Source: an uncultured Clostridia bacterium
Lineage (GTDB): Bacteria; Bacillota; Clostridia; Christensenellales; Borkfalkiaceae
Assembly (NCBI GenBank): GCA_934254755.1
Contig: CAKQMM010000020.1
Location: 1-11,367, forward strand
Reading direction: 5' to 3'
Length of the DNA stretch: 11,367 nt
Below are positions 1 to 6,300 of this stretch, one piece after another. A program made the position numbers and the translations under genes. Every line of letters starts with the position of its first letter. The first letter of the stretch is position 1. Under the pieces are notes generated by a model, which was not told the origin of the DNA, made no database searches, and saw only the letters and a list, made by a program, of their open reading frames with translations.

Positions 1-1
1 C

Positions 2-1867
2 ATAAAAGGGCAGATGTCGATAGACGATTTCGACGAAGATAAGTCGGGTTACAGAAAACTGCGCAAACAAAAAGACAAGCGTCAGGAAGACGTAAGCGCG
101 GTGAGAATAGAAAAAGCGGTTATCAATAAAGAAATTATCCCCATTAAAGAGCTCAGCGAACTTCTCGGCATACAGGCGATAGAAATAACCAAGCGCTTGT
201 TCAAAGAAGGGGTAATGAAGACTATAAACGATTCTATCGACTACGACACCGCAGGCTTTATCGCGGCGGGCTTAGGTATCGAACTCGAACTTAAACTCGA
301 CAAGACCGCCGAAGACGTTTTGAGCGAAGGTTTTAAGGATGAGGCGGACGATTCCGCAAACCTTATCAAGCGCGCGCCCATCGTTACGGTTATGGGTCAC
401 GTAGACCACGGCAAAACGTCGCTTCTCGATAAAATAAGAAACACCAACGTAACCGCGGGCGAAGCGGGCGGAATAACCCAGCACATCGGCGCGTATACCG
501 TTTCGGTTAAAGGTCAGCCTATAACCTTCCTCGATACGCCGGGTCACGCGGCGTTCACGGCAATGCGTGCGCGCGGCGCGCAACTTACCGATATTGCGGT
601 TATAGTCGTTGCGGCGGACGACGGCATAATGCCCCAGACCGTCGAGGCTATCCACCACGCGAAAGCTGCCGGCGTAAGCATAATAATCGCGGCGAACAAA
701 ATGGATAAACCCACCGCGGATATTGAAAGAGTTAAAAAAGGCTTAGCCGATCAGGAAGTTTTGGTTGAAGAATGGGGCGGCGACGTCGCTCTCGTTCCCG
801 TATCCGCAAAAACCGGCGCGGGGTTAGACGATTTGCTCGAAACCATTTTAGTCACTGCCGAAATGAAGGAACTTAAAGCAAACCCCGACCGTATGGCGAA
901 AGGCGTCATCGTCGAAGCGAAACTCGATAAAGGCAAAGGTCCCGTCGCGACCGTTTTGGTTCAGAACGGTACCCTTAAAGTTGGCGACTATCTCGTCGCG
1001 GGCACTATTACGGGTAAGGTAAGGGCGATGATAGACGATAAAGGCCGCGTGGTTAAAACCGCGGGTCCGTCAACCCCCGTGTCCGTTCTCGGTTTAGAGT
1101 CCGTTCCTAACGCGGGCGACAGCATTTTCGCGGTTGAAGAAGAAAAACTTTCAACTCTCGTCGCAAGCGAAAGAAAGAACAAAGAGCGCGAAGATATGAT
1201 TCGCGAACAGCAAAAAGTTACCCTCGAAGACTTGTTCTCGAAAGTTTCTTCGGGTACTCTTAAAAACCTTAACATTATCGTAAAGGCGGACGTTCAAGGC
1301 TCGGTCGAAGCGGTTAAACAATCGCTTTCAGAGCTTAGCAACGAAGAGGTTAAAGTCAACGTTATACACGCCGCCGTCGGCGCGATAAGCGAAACGGACG
1401 TAAGTTTGGCGGACAGCACCAACTCGATTATTATCGGCTTTAACTGCCGCCCGGACGCTAAAGCGAAAGCCCTTGCCGAACAAAGCAAGGTCGATATTAA
1501 GCTTTACCGCATAATTTACGAAGCTATCGAAGACGTTAAAAAGGCTCTTAAAGGTATGCTTGCGCCTAAGTTCAACGACGTGTATCTCGGCAAAGCCGAA
1601 GTGCGCGAAACGTTTAAGATTACGGGAGTCGGCACCGTTGCCGGTTGCTACGTTACCGAAGGTAAAATTCAGCGCAACGGCAAACTGCGTATCTACCGCA
1701 ACGACGTCATGATTTGCGAAGGCAACGTTTTACAGCTCAAACGCTTTAAGGACGACGTTAAGGAAGTTCAGCAAGGCTACGAATGCGGTATTTCCATCGA
1801 GAAGTTCGACGACATAAAAGTCGGCGATTATATCGAATGTTATATCGTAGAAGAGCAAAAGGCGTAA
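2..1867 (+). CDS. infB: Translation initiation factor IF-2, 5' end outside the window
   Basis: IF-2 is the GTPase that brings initiator fMet-tRNA to the 30S subunit and promotes 50S joining. Numbered from the ATG at 14, the IF2_N domain spans about residues 39-90. The G domain follows with G1 GHVDHGKT (128-135), GITQ (153-156), G3 DTPGH (174-178), G4 NKMD (228-231) and G5 SAKTG (264-268); domains II, III and the tRNA-binding C-terminal domain complete the protein. The frame is open from position 2 through the ATG at 14 with no upstream stop. The 617 residues from that ATG are short for IF-2 (commonly 700-900), and they begin in the acidic/basic linker usually found inside the protein. I therefore infer that the true start lies upstream. 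A purine run (AAAAGGG) precedes the ATG at 14, so an internal start giving a short isoform cannot be excluded. First gene of the infB-rbfA-nrnA-truB-ribF cluster. Confidence 0.96.
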   Translation: MKGQMSIDDFDEDKSGYRKLRKQKDKRQEDVSAVRIEKAVINKEIIPIKELSELLGIQAIEITKRLFKEGVMKTINDSIDYDTAGFIAAGLGIELELKLDKTAEDVLSEGFKDEADDSANLIKRAPIVTVMGHVDHGKTSLLDKIRNTNVTAGEAGGITQHIGAYTVSVKGQPITFLDTPGHAAFTAMRARGAQLTDIAVIVVAADDGIMPQTVEAIHHAKAAGVSIIIAANKMDKPTADIERVKKGLADQEVLVEEWGGDVALVPVSAKTGAGLDDLLETILVTAEMKELKANPDRMAKGVIVEAKLDKGKGPVATVLVQNGTLKVGDYLVAGTITGKVRAMIDDKGRVVKTAGPSTPVSVLGLESVPNAGDSIFAVEEEKLSTLVASERKNKEREDMIREQQKVTLEDLFSKVSSGTLKNLNIIVKADVQGSVEAVKQSLSELSNEEVKVNVIHAAVGAISETDVSLADSTNSIIIGFNCRPDAKAKALAEQSKVDIKLYRIIYEAIEDVKKALKGMLAPKFNDVYLGKAEVRETFKITGVGTVAGCYVTEGKIQRNGKLRIYRNDVMICEGNVLQLKRFKDDVKEVQQGYECGISIEKFDDIKVGDYIECYIVEEQKA

Positions 1868-1877
1868 TGTTTTAATA

Positions 1878-1918
1878 TCTCGTTGGTTTTTGCCGTTTCA
1901 AATCGGTTTATACTGCGT
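1878..1918 (+). repeat. Diverged direct repeat, copy 1
   Basis: This 41-base segment (TCTCGTTGGTTTTTG... to ...ACTGCGT) matches 2029-2070 at about 35 of 42 positions with one single-base gap. It starts 11 bases after the infB stop codon. Function unknown. Confidence 0.75.
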
Positions 1919-1919
1919 T

Positions 1920-1949
1920 AAACACCGGCAAGTACGGTTTCGGGTGTTT
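1920..1949 (+). other. Possible hairpin after infB
   Basis: AAACACC (1920-1926) and GGTGTTT (1943-1949) are perfect reverse complements around a 16-base loop. GGCAA (1927-1931) can alternatively pair with TTGCC (1948-1952). No long U run follows, so this is at best a weak terminator or mRNA 3'-end structure. Confidence 0.4.
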
Positions 1950-1974
1950 GCCTTGTCTAAACGCAATTTTAATT

Positions 1975-2028
1975 CGGTAAAAATCTAACTCATACTAAAA
2001 CATTCCGCCAAGGCATAATATTTTACCG
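1975..2028. repeat. 8-base inverted repeat, widely spaced
   Basis: CGGTAAAA (1975-1982) and TTTTACCG (2021-2028) are perfect reverse complements separated by 38 bases. The right arm directly abuts the second copy of the direct repeat at 2029. It could delimit a small decayed element, but such short arms also arise by chance. Confidence 0.4.
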
Positions 2029-2070
2029 TCTTGTTGGTTTTTACTGTTTTAAAGCGGTTTTACACTGCGT
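2029..2070 (+). repeat. Diverged direct repeat, copy 2
   Basis: Second copy of the 1878-1918 repeat, starting 151 bases downstream of the first in the same orientation. Differences are scattered substitutions plus one inserted T, which suggests an old duplication or two members of a dispersed family. Confidence 0.75.
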
Positions 2071-2075
2071 CGTTT

Positions 2076-2104
2076 TGTCATTCTTTACTTTGTTCAGAAT
2101 GACA
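2076..2104 (-). repeat. Hairpin repeat unit A (minus orientation)
   Basis: TGTCATTCT and AGAATGACA form a perfect 9-base stem around an 11-base loop. Read on the minus strand, the unit is stem ATTCT, loop GAACAAAGTAA, stem AGAAT. It is an inverted relative of unit B at 2115-2144. From memory, hairpin repeats of the GTCATTCTGAAC...GAAGAAT type are dispersed in many bacterial genomes; this was not checked. Confidence 0.7.
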
Positions 2105-2114
2105 GTACAAAAAG

Positions 2115-2144
2115 CCTGTCACCTTGAACGAAGTGAAAGGTCTC
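2115..2144 (+). repeat. Hairpin repeat unit B (plus orientation)
   Basis: Stem ACCTT (2121-2125), loop GAACGAAGTGA, stem AAGGT. Compared with unit A the loop is almost the same while three stem pairs differ by compensatory changes, so the fold rather than the primary sequence is conserved. The two units lie head to head about 10 bases apart. Confidence 0.7.
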
Positions 2145-2187
2145 GTGGAAACGAATGCGGTCGCTGAACACGGGCGGTGCGCAAAAA

Positions 2188-2204
2188 GCAGCCGATGGCA
2201 GCCG
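2188..2204 (+). repeat. GC-rich 17-base repeat, copy 1
   Basis: GCAGCCGATGGCAGCCG matches 2262-2278 at 15 of 17 positions. In this copy the palindrome present in the second copy is imperfect. Confidence 0.6.
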
Positions 2205-2240
2205 GGTCGTCGAGGCGCCGACCCCTACGGGTTCTACCCG
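2204..2240 (+). repeat. GC-rich palindromic module
   Basis: GGGTCG (2204-2209) pairs with CGACCC (2219-2224) around a loop containing GGCGCC. CGGGT (2228-2232) pairs with ACCCG (2236-2240) around a three-base loop. Two hairpins in tandem, markedly more GC-rich than the flanks, resemble the short GC-rich intergenic repeats found in some Firmicute genomes (recollection, not a search). Confidence 0.5.
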
Positions 2241-2306
2241 CTAACCGCTAAATCACGAATAGCAGCCGACGGCTGCCGCTAATCACTAACCACTAAACAC
2301 TAATAA
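2241..2306 (+). repeat. CTAANCA heptamer run interrupted by a palindrome
   Basis: CTAA recurs with an exact 7-base period: at 2241 and 2248, then at 2279, 2286, 2293 and 2300 (CTAATCA, CTAACCA, CTAAACA, CTAATAA). The two blocks flank GCAGCCG-A-CGGCTGC (2262-2276), a perfect 7-base stem with one central base. The run ends three bases before the rbfA ATG and occupies the place of a ribosome binding site. Confidence 0.65.
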
Positions 2307-2309
2307 AAA

Positions 2310-2681
2310 ATGAAATTTTCAAGAACGGAGCGTCTTAACAGCGAAATTCGCAAAGACGTTTACGATATAATTAAAAACAAACTGAACAACCCGCTTATAA
2401 CCGAAATGTTCACCGTTTCGGAAGCGGACGTTTCCCCCGACCTTAAACACGCCAAAATTTATTTGAGCGTGTTTTCAAGCGACGAGCAAAAAAAAGAGCA
2501 AACTTTTAAAGCGATTGTCGATTCCGCAAAAGAAATTCGCAAAATTTTAGGCGAAGAATTGCGCACCCGCACCGTGCCGGAGCTCAGGTTCATAAAAGAC
2601 GGCGCGTACGAGTACGGCGACAAAATAGACAATATTATCGCAAAGTTTACTTATAGTGAGAGCAGCGATGACGATAAATGA
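2310..2681 (+). CDS. rbfA: Ribosome-binding factor A
   Basis: RbfA is a small KH-like protein that binds the 30S subunit near the 5' end of 16S rRNA and aids late subunit maturation and cold adaptation. The 123-residue product has the family length and pattern: an N-terminal RTERLNSEIRKDVYDII helix, the ITEMFTVSEADVSPDLKHAKIY strand-turn region (about 34-55) and the C-terminal VPELRFIKDGAYEYGDKI segment. A position right after infB is the family norm. The ATG at 2310 gives the expected N-terminus, but it has no Shine-Dalgarno sequence: the upstream bases are a CTAANCA heptamer run plus an A tract. Translation may rely on an unstructured A-rich leader. The 3' end overlaps the next gene by 14 bases. 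Confidence 0.95.
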   Translation: MKFSRTERLNSEIRKDVYDIIKNKLNNPLITEMFTVSEADVSPDLKHAKIYLSVFSSDEQKKEQTFKAIVDSAKEIRKILGEELRTRTVPELRFIKDGAYEYGDKIDNIIAKFTYSESSDDDK

Positions 2682-3627
2682 AATCGCCGCTAAAATAAAA
2701 GGCTTAAAATCTGCGCTTATATTCAGCCACAACCGCCCCGACGGCGACACGGTGGGGTCGGCAACCGCGCTTAAAATCGCGCTTGAAAGTTTAGGCGTTA
2801 CCGTAGATTTGGTCTGCGAAGCGGCAATACCCGAAAAACTTAAAATCGTAAAAAATGCGGATAGTTATCTTTTGCCGCAAAACGTAAGCGGAAGTTACGA
2901 CGCGCATATCGCGGTAGATTGTTCGGTCGAAAGCATGTTCGGCGAACATTCTTTTTCGCTTTACAGCAAAAACAAATTAAAGATAAACATTGACCACCAT
3001 ATATCTAATTCCCGCCACGGAAACATGAACTACGTTGAGCAAACCGCCGCCTGCGCGGAGATAATTTATAAGCTTATCGTTGCGCTCGGCGTGAGGGTAA
3101 GTAAAGATATGGCGGACTGTATGCTACTCGGCATAATCAGCGATACGGGCGGGTTTATGCACTCGAACGTGACCGAAAACACGCTGTTTACCGCGGCAAA
3201 CTTAGCGCATGCGGGGGGCGATGTGCACGTTATTTCTCAAAATCTTTTTAAAAGCCAGCCTAAAGCGCGCGCCAAACTATACGCCCGCGTTATATCGAAC
3301 ATGCGCTATTATTTAGACGACAGGTTCGCGGTTTTGGTTATAACCAAAAAAGATTTGGCTGACGCGGGCGCGACCGACGATATGACCGAGGGGTTTATAG
3401 ACTTCCCCATGACGATAAAATCGGTAGAAGTGGGCGTTTCGCTTATGGAAACGGCGGATAAACGCTATAAAGTAAGTTTCAGAAGCCGCGGCAAAGTGAA
3501 CGTGAACGAGATAGCCGCAATTTACGGCGGCGGCGGGCATATTCTTGCAAGCGGAGCCGTTATAAACGGATATTTAGAAGATATTATAGATAAAATACGC
3601 TACAACGTTCAGCAAAGGTTAGAATGA
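2668..3627 (+). CDS. nrnA: DHH-family nanoRNase/pAp phosphatase (NrnA-like)
   Basis: NrnA-type enzymes degrade 2-5 nt RNA oligonucleotides and dephosphorylate 3'-phosphoadenosine 5'-phosphate in the cytoplasm, using Mn ions. The 319-residue protein shows the full set of DHH motifs: HNRPDGD (21-27), Asp84 in AVDCS, DHH (109-111) and Asp159 in ISDTGG. The C-terminal DHHA1 domain carries GGGGH (287-291). The length fits the family. I chose the ATG at 2668 because MTINEIAAKIK matches typical N-termini; a GTG at 2656 would add four residues. Either start overlaps the end of rbfA, which implies translational coupling, and the stop overlaps the truB start in an ATGA. A position between rbfA and truB is usual in Firmicutes. 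Confidence 0.94.
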   Translation: MTINEIAAKIKGLKSALIFSHNRPDGDTVGSATALKIALESLGVTVDLVCEAAIPEKLKIVKNADSYLLPQNVSGSYDAHIAVDCSVESMFGEHSFSLYSKNKLKINIDHHISNSRHGNMNYVEQTAACAEIIYKLIVALGVRVSKDMADCMLLGIISDTGGFMHSNVTENTLFTAANLAHAGGDVHVISQNLFKSQPKARAKLYARVISNMRYYLDDRFAVLVITKKDLADAGATDDMTEGFIDFPMTIKSVEVGVSLMETADKRYKVSFRSRGKVNVNEIAAIYGGGGHILASGAVINGYLEDIIDKIRYNVQQRLE

Positions 3628-4478
3628 CGGGTTTTATCAATTTTTATAAGCCGAGCGGAATGTCCTCGGCTATTAGTTTAGTTAAAATTAAAAAACTTTT
3701 GGGCAAAAGCGTTAAGTGCGGACACATGGGCACGCTCGACCCGCTTGCAAGCGGCGTTCTTCCCGTGGCGATAGGTAAGGCTACGAGGCTTTTTGATTAT
3801 TTGCTCGATAAAGTTAAAGTATATGAAGCGGAATTTACTTTCGGCTACGAAACGGACACGCTTGACCTCGGCGGCAAAATAATAAACGAAGGCGGGCGTG
3901 TTCCCGAAATAAGCGAAGTAAAGGCGGCGGCTGAAAAGCAGGTCGGTAAAATTGCGCAAATTCCGCCCGCATACAGCGCGAAAAACGTGAACGGAAAGAG
4001 AAGTTACGAACTTGCGCGAAAAGGGATAGCCGTCGAATTAAAGCCCAAAACCGTCGAAATTTTAAGCGTTATAGTTGAAAAGTCCGATAAAAGCGGCGCG
4101 TTTAACTTTAAAATAACTTGCAAGGGCGGCACTTATATCCGCTCGATTTGCAGAGATATCGCGCTAAGCTTAAATACTTACGCCACGATGACTAAACTCG
4201 TGCGCGTAAAAAGCGGAGTGTTCGATATAAATTCGGCAATATCCGTTGACGACTTGACGAGCGAGAATTTAAAAGACTACTTGATTTTGCCCGAAACGGT
4301 GCTCGACTTAAAGCGCGCCGAAATATCTATCGACGAATACAAAGACTTATTAAACGGCAAGCAGATAGATTTTGACGGCGAAAGCGGGCAATACGTTTGC
4401 ATGTACGCGGGAGTTATGGCGGGCGTGTTGCTCGTTATAGACCAAAAAGCCAAAATGAAAACTTATATCGGTGAATAA
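3624..4478 (+). CDS. truB: tRNA pseudouridine(55) synthase TruB
   Basis: TruB isomerises U55 in the T-loop of tRNAs to pseudouridine. The 284-residue protein has FINFYKPSGMSS at the N-terminus, then GHMGTLDPLASGVLPVAIG (33-51) with catalytic Asp39. The substrate-binding segment QIPPAYSAKNVNGKRSYELAR (112-132) and GTYIRSICRDIA (169-180) follow. Residues from about 225 form the short C-terminal domain. The ATG overlaps the nrnA stop as ATGA, with AAAGG at 3614-3618 five bases upstream as ribosome binding site. No key residue is missing. It belongs to the operon with rbfA and ribF. Confidence 0.96.
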   Translation: MTGFINFYKPSGMSSAISLVKIKKLLGKSVKCGHMGTLDPLASGVLPVAIGKATRLFDYLLDKVKVYEAEFTFGYETDTLDLGGKIINEGGRVPEISEVKAAAEKQVGKIAQIPPAYSAKNVNGKRSYELARKGIAVELKPKTVEILSVIVEKSDKSGAFNFKITCKGGTYIRSICRDIALSLNTYATMTKLVRVKSGVFDINSAISVDDLTSENLKDYLILPETVLDLKRAEISIDEYKDLLNGKQIDFDGESGQYVCMYAGVMAGVLLVIDQKAKMKTYIGE

Positions 4479-4479
4479 A

Positions 4480-5364
4480 ATGCAGGCGATACTTTTCGGC
4501 GAGAGTTACGAAAACAAAATAGTTTTGTCTATCGGATATTTTGACGCCGTTCACATAGGTCACGCGGCGTTGTTTTCTGCGGCGCGGGGTATGGCGGATA
4601 ATTTAAACGCCGAAACCGCCGCGCTCGTTTTTAAGGGCGGCTTTAAGCGCGGGGGCGACGTTTTCACTTATGACGAGCGGCTTTTGCGGTTAAAAACGCA
4701 AGGGGTAAAAAGGGTTATCTGCGCGACCGTCACCGAAGAGTTTAAAAACACTTCGGCGACCGATTTTTTGGACGAACTTTTCGGATATTATAATATCGCG
4801 GGCGTTGTCGTCGGCGAAGATTTCACTTTCGGAAAAGACGCTTCGGGTAACGCCGATCTATTAAAAATCGAGTGCGAAAAACGCGGGGTAGTGTTTAATG
4901 CGGTCAAAAAAGTTAAGACCGAAAAGGGTGAAATCGCCTCGTCGTCGCTCGTCAAAAAATATTTAAGCGTCGGCGACGTTAAAAGCGCAAATTCCGTTAT
5001 AGGCTCTAATTATTTTATTACGGGCGTCGTTCAAAAAGGCAAACAAAACGGGCGCAAAATAGGCTTCCCCACCGCTAATATCAAACCGTCTGAAGATAAG
5101 TACCCCGTAAAAGACGGCGTTTACGCAACTTTGGTTATAATCGCGGGCGACGTTTACGGTGCGATAACGAACGTCGGCGCTCAGCCCACTTTCCACGGCG
5201 AAAACAGGGTCGTCGAAACGTATATCGACGGTTTTAGCGGCAACTTATACGGCAAAATTCTGACCGTTTATTTTATAGACAGAATTCGCGATATAATAGC
5301 CTTCGATAGCGTCGAAGGACTTAAAAAACAATTAGAAAGGGACTTGGAAAATGTGCGTGATTAA
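4480..5364 (+). CDS. ribF: Bifunctional riboflavin kinase/FAD synthetase
   Basis: RibF phosphorylates riboflavin to FMN and adenylates FMN to FAD. Residues 1-160 form the nucleotidyltransferase domain: SIGYFDAVHIGH (17-28) with the HxGH motif, VVVGEDFTFGKD (109-120) and ASSSLVKKYL (153-162). The C-terminal riboflavin kinase domain has GRKIGFPTANI (191-201), KDGVYATL (211-218), PTF (236-238) and the likely catalytic Glu247, ending in the usual AFDSVEGLKKQLERD helix. I prefer the ATG at 4480, preceded by GGTGA five bases away; the in-frame GTG at 4471 would add three residues and overlap truB. Two signatures deviate: GNFDGVH is GYFDAVH here, and the usual Arg of the SSxxxR motif is Lys. The next gene overlaps the 3' end by 14 bases. 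No FMN riboswitch is visible, as expected inside this operon. Confidence 0.93.
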   Translation: MQAILFGESYENKIVLSIGYFDAVHIGHAALFSAARGMADNLNAETAALVFKGGFKRGGDVFTYDERLLRLKTQGVKRVICATVTEEFKNTSATDFLDELFGYYNIAGVVVGEDFTFGKDASGNADLLKIECEKRGVVFNAVKKVKTEKGEIASSSLVKKYLSVGDVKSANSVIGSNYFITGVVQKGKQNGRKIGFPTANIKPSEDKYPVKDGVYATLVIIAGDVYGAITNVGAQPTFHGENRVVETYIDGFSGNLYGKILTVYFIDRIRDIIAFDSVEGLKKQLERDLENVRD

Positions 5365-6205
5365 ATTCGGGCCGAGCGGCAACGGCGCGGCGTATGCGGA
5401 AGCGGGGTTTACGGGAAGCGCGAATTCCGCAAAATGGGTTAAAGATATGGGGCTTGACTGCTTCGAGTATTCGTTCGGTCGGGGCGTTAATTTAGGCGAC
5501 GAAACAGCCGCCGCCATCGGCAAAAAATTCAGCGACGAAGGCGTTGAATTAAGCGTTCACGCGCCGTACTATATAAACTTTGCAAACCCCGACGAGGAAA
5601 AGGCGGCGAACTCTTACGGGTACGTTTTGTCAACCTTACGCGCGGCTAAACTTATGGGGGCGAAACGGATAGTTTTCCACCCCGCCGCACAAGGAAAGCT
5701 CATGCGGGATGAAGCGGTCGCGCTCACTAAAAAGCGGCTTGAAACGCTTGCAACGCTTATCGAAGACGGCGGTTATTCGGATATGATTATCTGCCCCGAA
5801 ACGATGGGTAAGCAGGCGCAGATAGGCACCGTCGAAGAGATTGCGGAGTTTGTAAATATCGCGCCGTTTTACTATCCGTGCGTAGATTTCGGGCACGTAA
5901 ACGCCCGCGAAGGCGGCATACTTAAACAAAAAGAAGATTTTTTAAAGGTGCTTAGCGACATAGAGCGCGTTTCGGGGATGAATAAACTTGAAAAACTGCA
6001 CGTTCACTTTTCTAAAATAGAGTATACTAAAAAGGGCGAGGTCAGGCACCTTACGTTTGAAGACGAGGTTTACGGCCCCGACTATAAGCCGTTTTTGGAA
6101 GCGGTAAAAGAAAGGGGTTTAAAGCCGTATATTATCTGCGAGTCTGCGGGTACGCAGGATGTCGACGCGAAAGCCATGAAAGAATATTATAATTCGCTTA
6201 TTTAA
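5351..6205 (+). CDS. nfo: Endonuclease IV-like AP endonuclease (TIM barrel)
   Basis: The 284-residue protein fits the endonuclease IV (Nfo) family: a TIM barrel with a trinuclear zinc site that cleaves 5' of abasic sites. Ligand candidates fall in order and with near-E. coli numbering: His70 (SVHAPYY), His110 (VFHPAA), Glu150 (CPETMG), Asp179 and His182 (CVDFGHVNAR), His219 (LHVHFS), Glu230 and His233 (GEVRH), and Glu264 (CESAG). The canonical DRH element is replaced by Glu-Val-Arg-His, so one ligand appears to be Glu instead of Asp. This marks a divergent branch, and another TIM-barrel activity such as a sugar isomerase is a lesser alternative. The ATG at 5351 has AAAGGGA at 5336-5342 and overlaps ribF by 14 bases, so it is the last gene of the operon before the 6225-6252 terminator. 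rpsO, often found after ribF, is not here. Confidence 0.85.
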   Translation: MCVIKFGPSGNGAAYAEAGFTGSANSAKWVKDMGLDCFEYSFGRGVNLGDETAAAIGKKFSDEGVELSVHAPYYINFANPDEEKAANSYGYVLSTLRAAKLMGAKRIVFHPAAQGKLMRDEAVALTKKRLETLATLIEDGGYSDMIICPETMGKQAQIGTVEEIAEFVNIAPFYYPCVDFGHVNAREGGILKQKEDFLKVLSDIERVSGMNKLEKLHVHFSKIEYTKKGEVRHLTFEDEVYGPDYKPFLEAVKERGLKPYIICESAGTQDVDAKAMKEYYNSLI

Positions 6206-6224
6206 AGCGAACCGTTAAACAAGC

Positions 6225-6252
6225 AAAAAGTCCGCAAAATTGCGGACTTTTT
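6225..6252. terminator. Bidirectional intrinsic terminator
   Basis: AAAAAGTCCGCA (6225-6236) and TGCGGACTTTTT (6241-6252) form a perfect 12-base stem with loop AAAT. The A run on one side and T run on the other let it work on both strands, ending the plus-strand operon after the nfo-like gene and the convergent regulator gene on the minus strand. Confidence 0.9.
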
Positions 6253-6300
6253 AAGTTCAAAGTTATTTTTTGCGAACTTTTTAAGTTATAAATTATTTCG
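6241..6300. repeat. 30-base tandem duplication
   Basis: 6241-6270 and 6271-6300 are adjacent copies with 24 of 30 positions identical, both reading TGCGRACTTTTTAAGTT at the left. The first copy includes the right arm of the terminator; the second covers the stop codon and last codons of the minus-strand regulator gene. Confidence 0.7.

Larger units (their letters stand above)
1868..2309. other. Repeat-rich intergenic region between infB and rbfA
   Basis: This 442-base stretch carries no convincing reading frame, tRNA or transposase, although infB and rbfA are usually close together. It is a mosaic of short repeats: a diverged 42-base direct repeat, an inverted pair of hairpin units, GC-rich palindromes and a run of CTAANCA heptamers that stops at the rbfA start codon. 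No clear promoter or classic GC-hairpin-plus-U-run terminator was found, so infB and rbfA may still be co-transcribed. The components are listed separately. Confidence 0.8.

Noticed and set aside
272..658. Long minus-strand open frame opposite infB
   Set aside because: It lies wholly within the infB GTPase domain, has no recognisable family, and arises from the codon pattern of the sense gene.
14..1867. Complete IF-2 starting at the ATG at 14
   Set aside because: The frame is open to the window edge, and the protein would begin in the linker region and be short for the family; an upstream start is more likely, although an internal start cannot be excluded.
1868..2309. Insertion sequence or small gene between infB and rbfA
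   Set aside because: No open frame of convincing length or transposase motif and no matching terminal inverted repeats with target duplication over the whole gap; the region is a mosaic of short repeats.
4440..4480. FMN riboswitch before ribF
   Set aside because: truB and ribF are separated by one base or overlap, leaving no room for the aptamer, and none of its conserved elements is visible.
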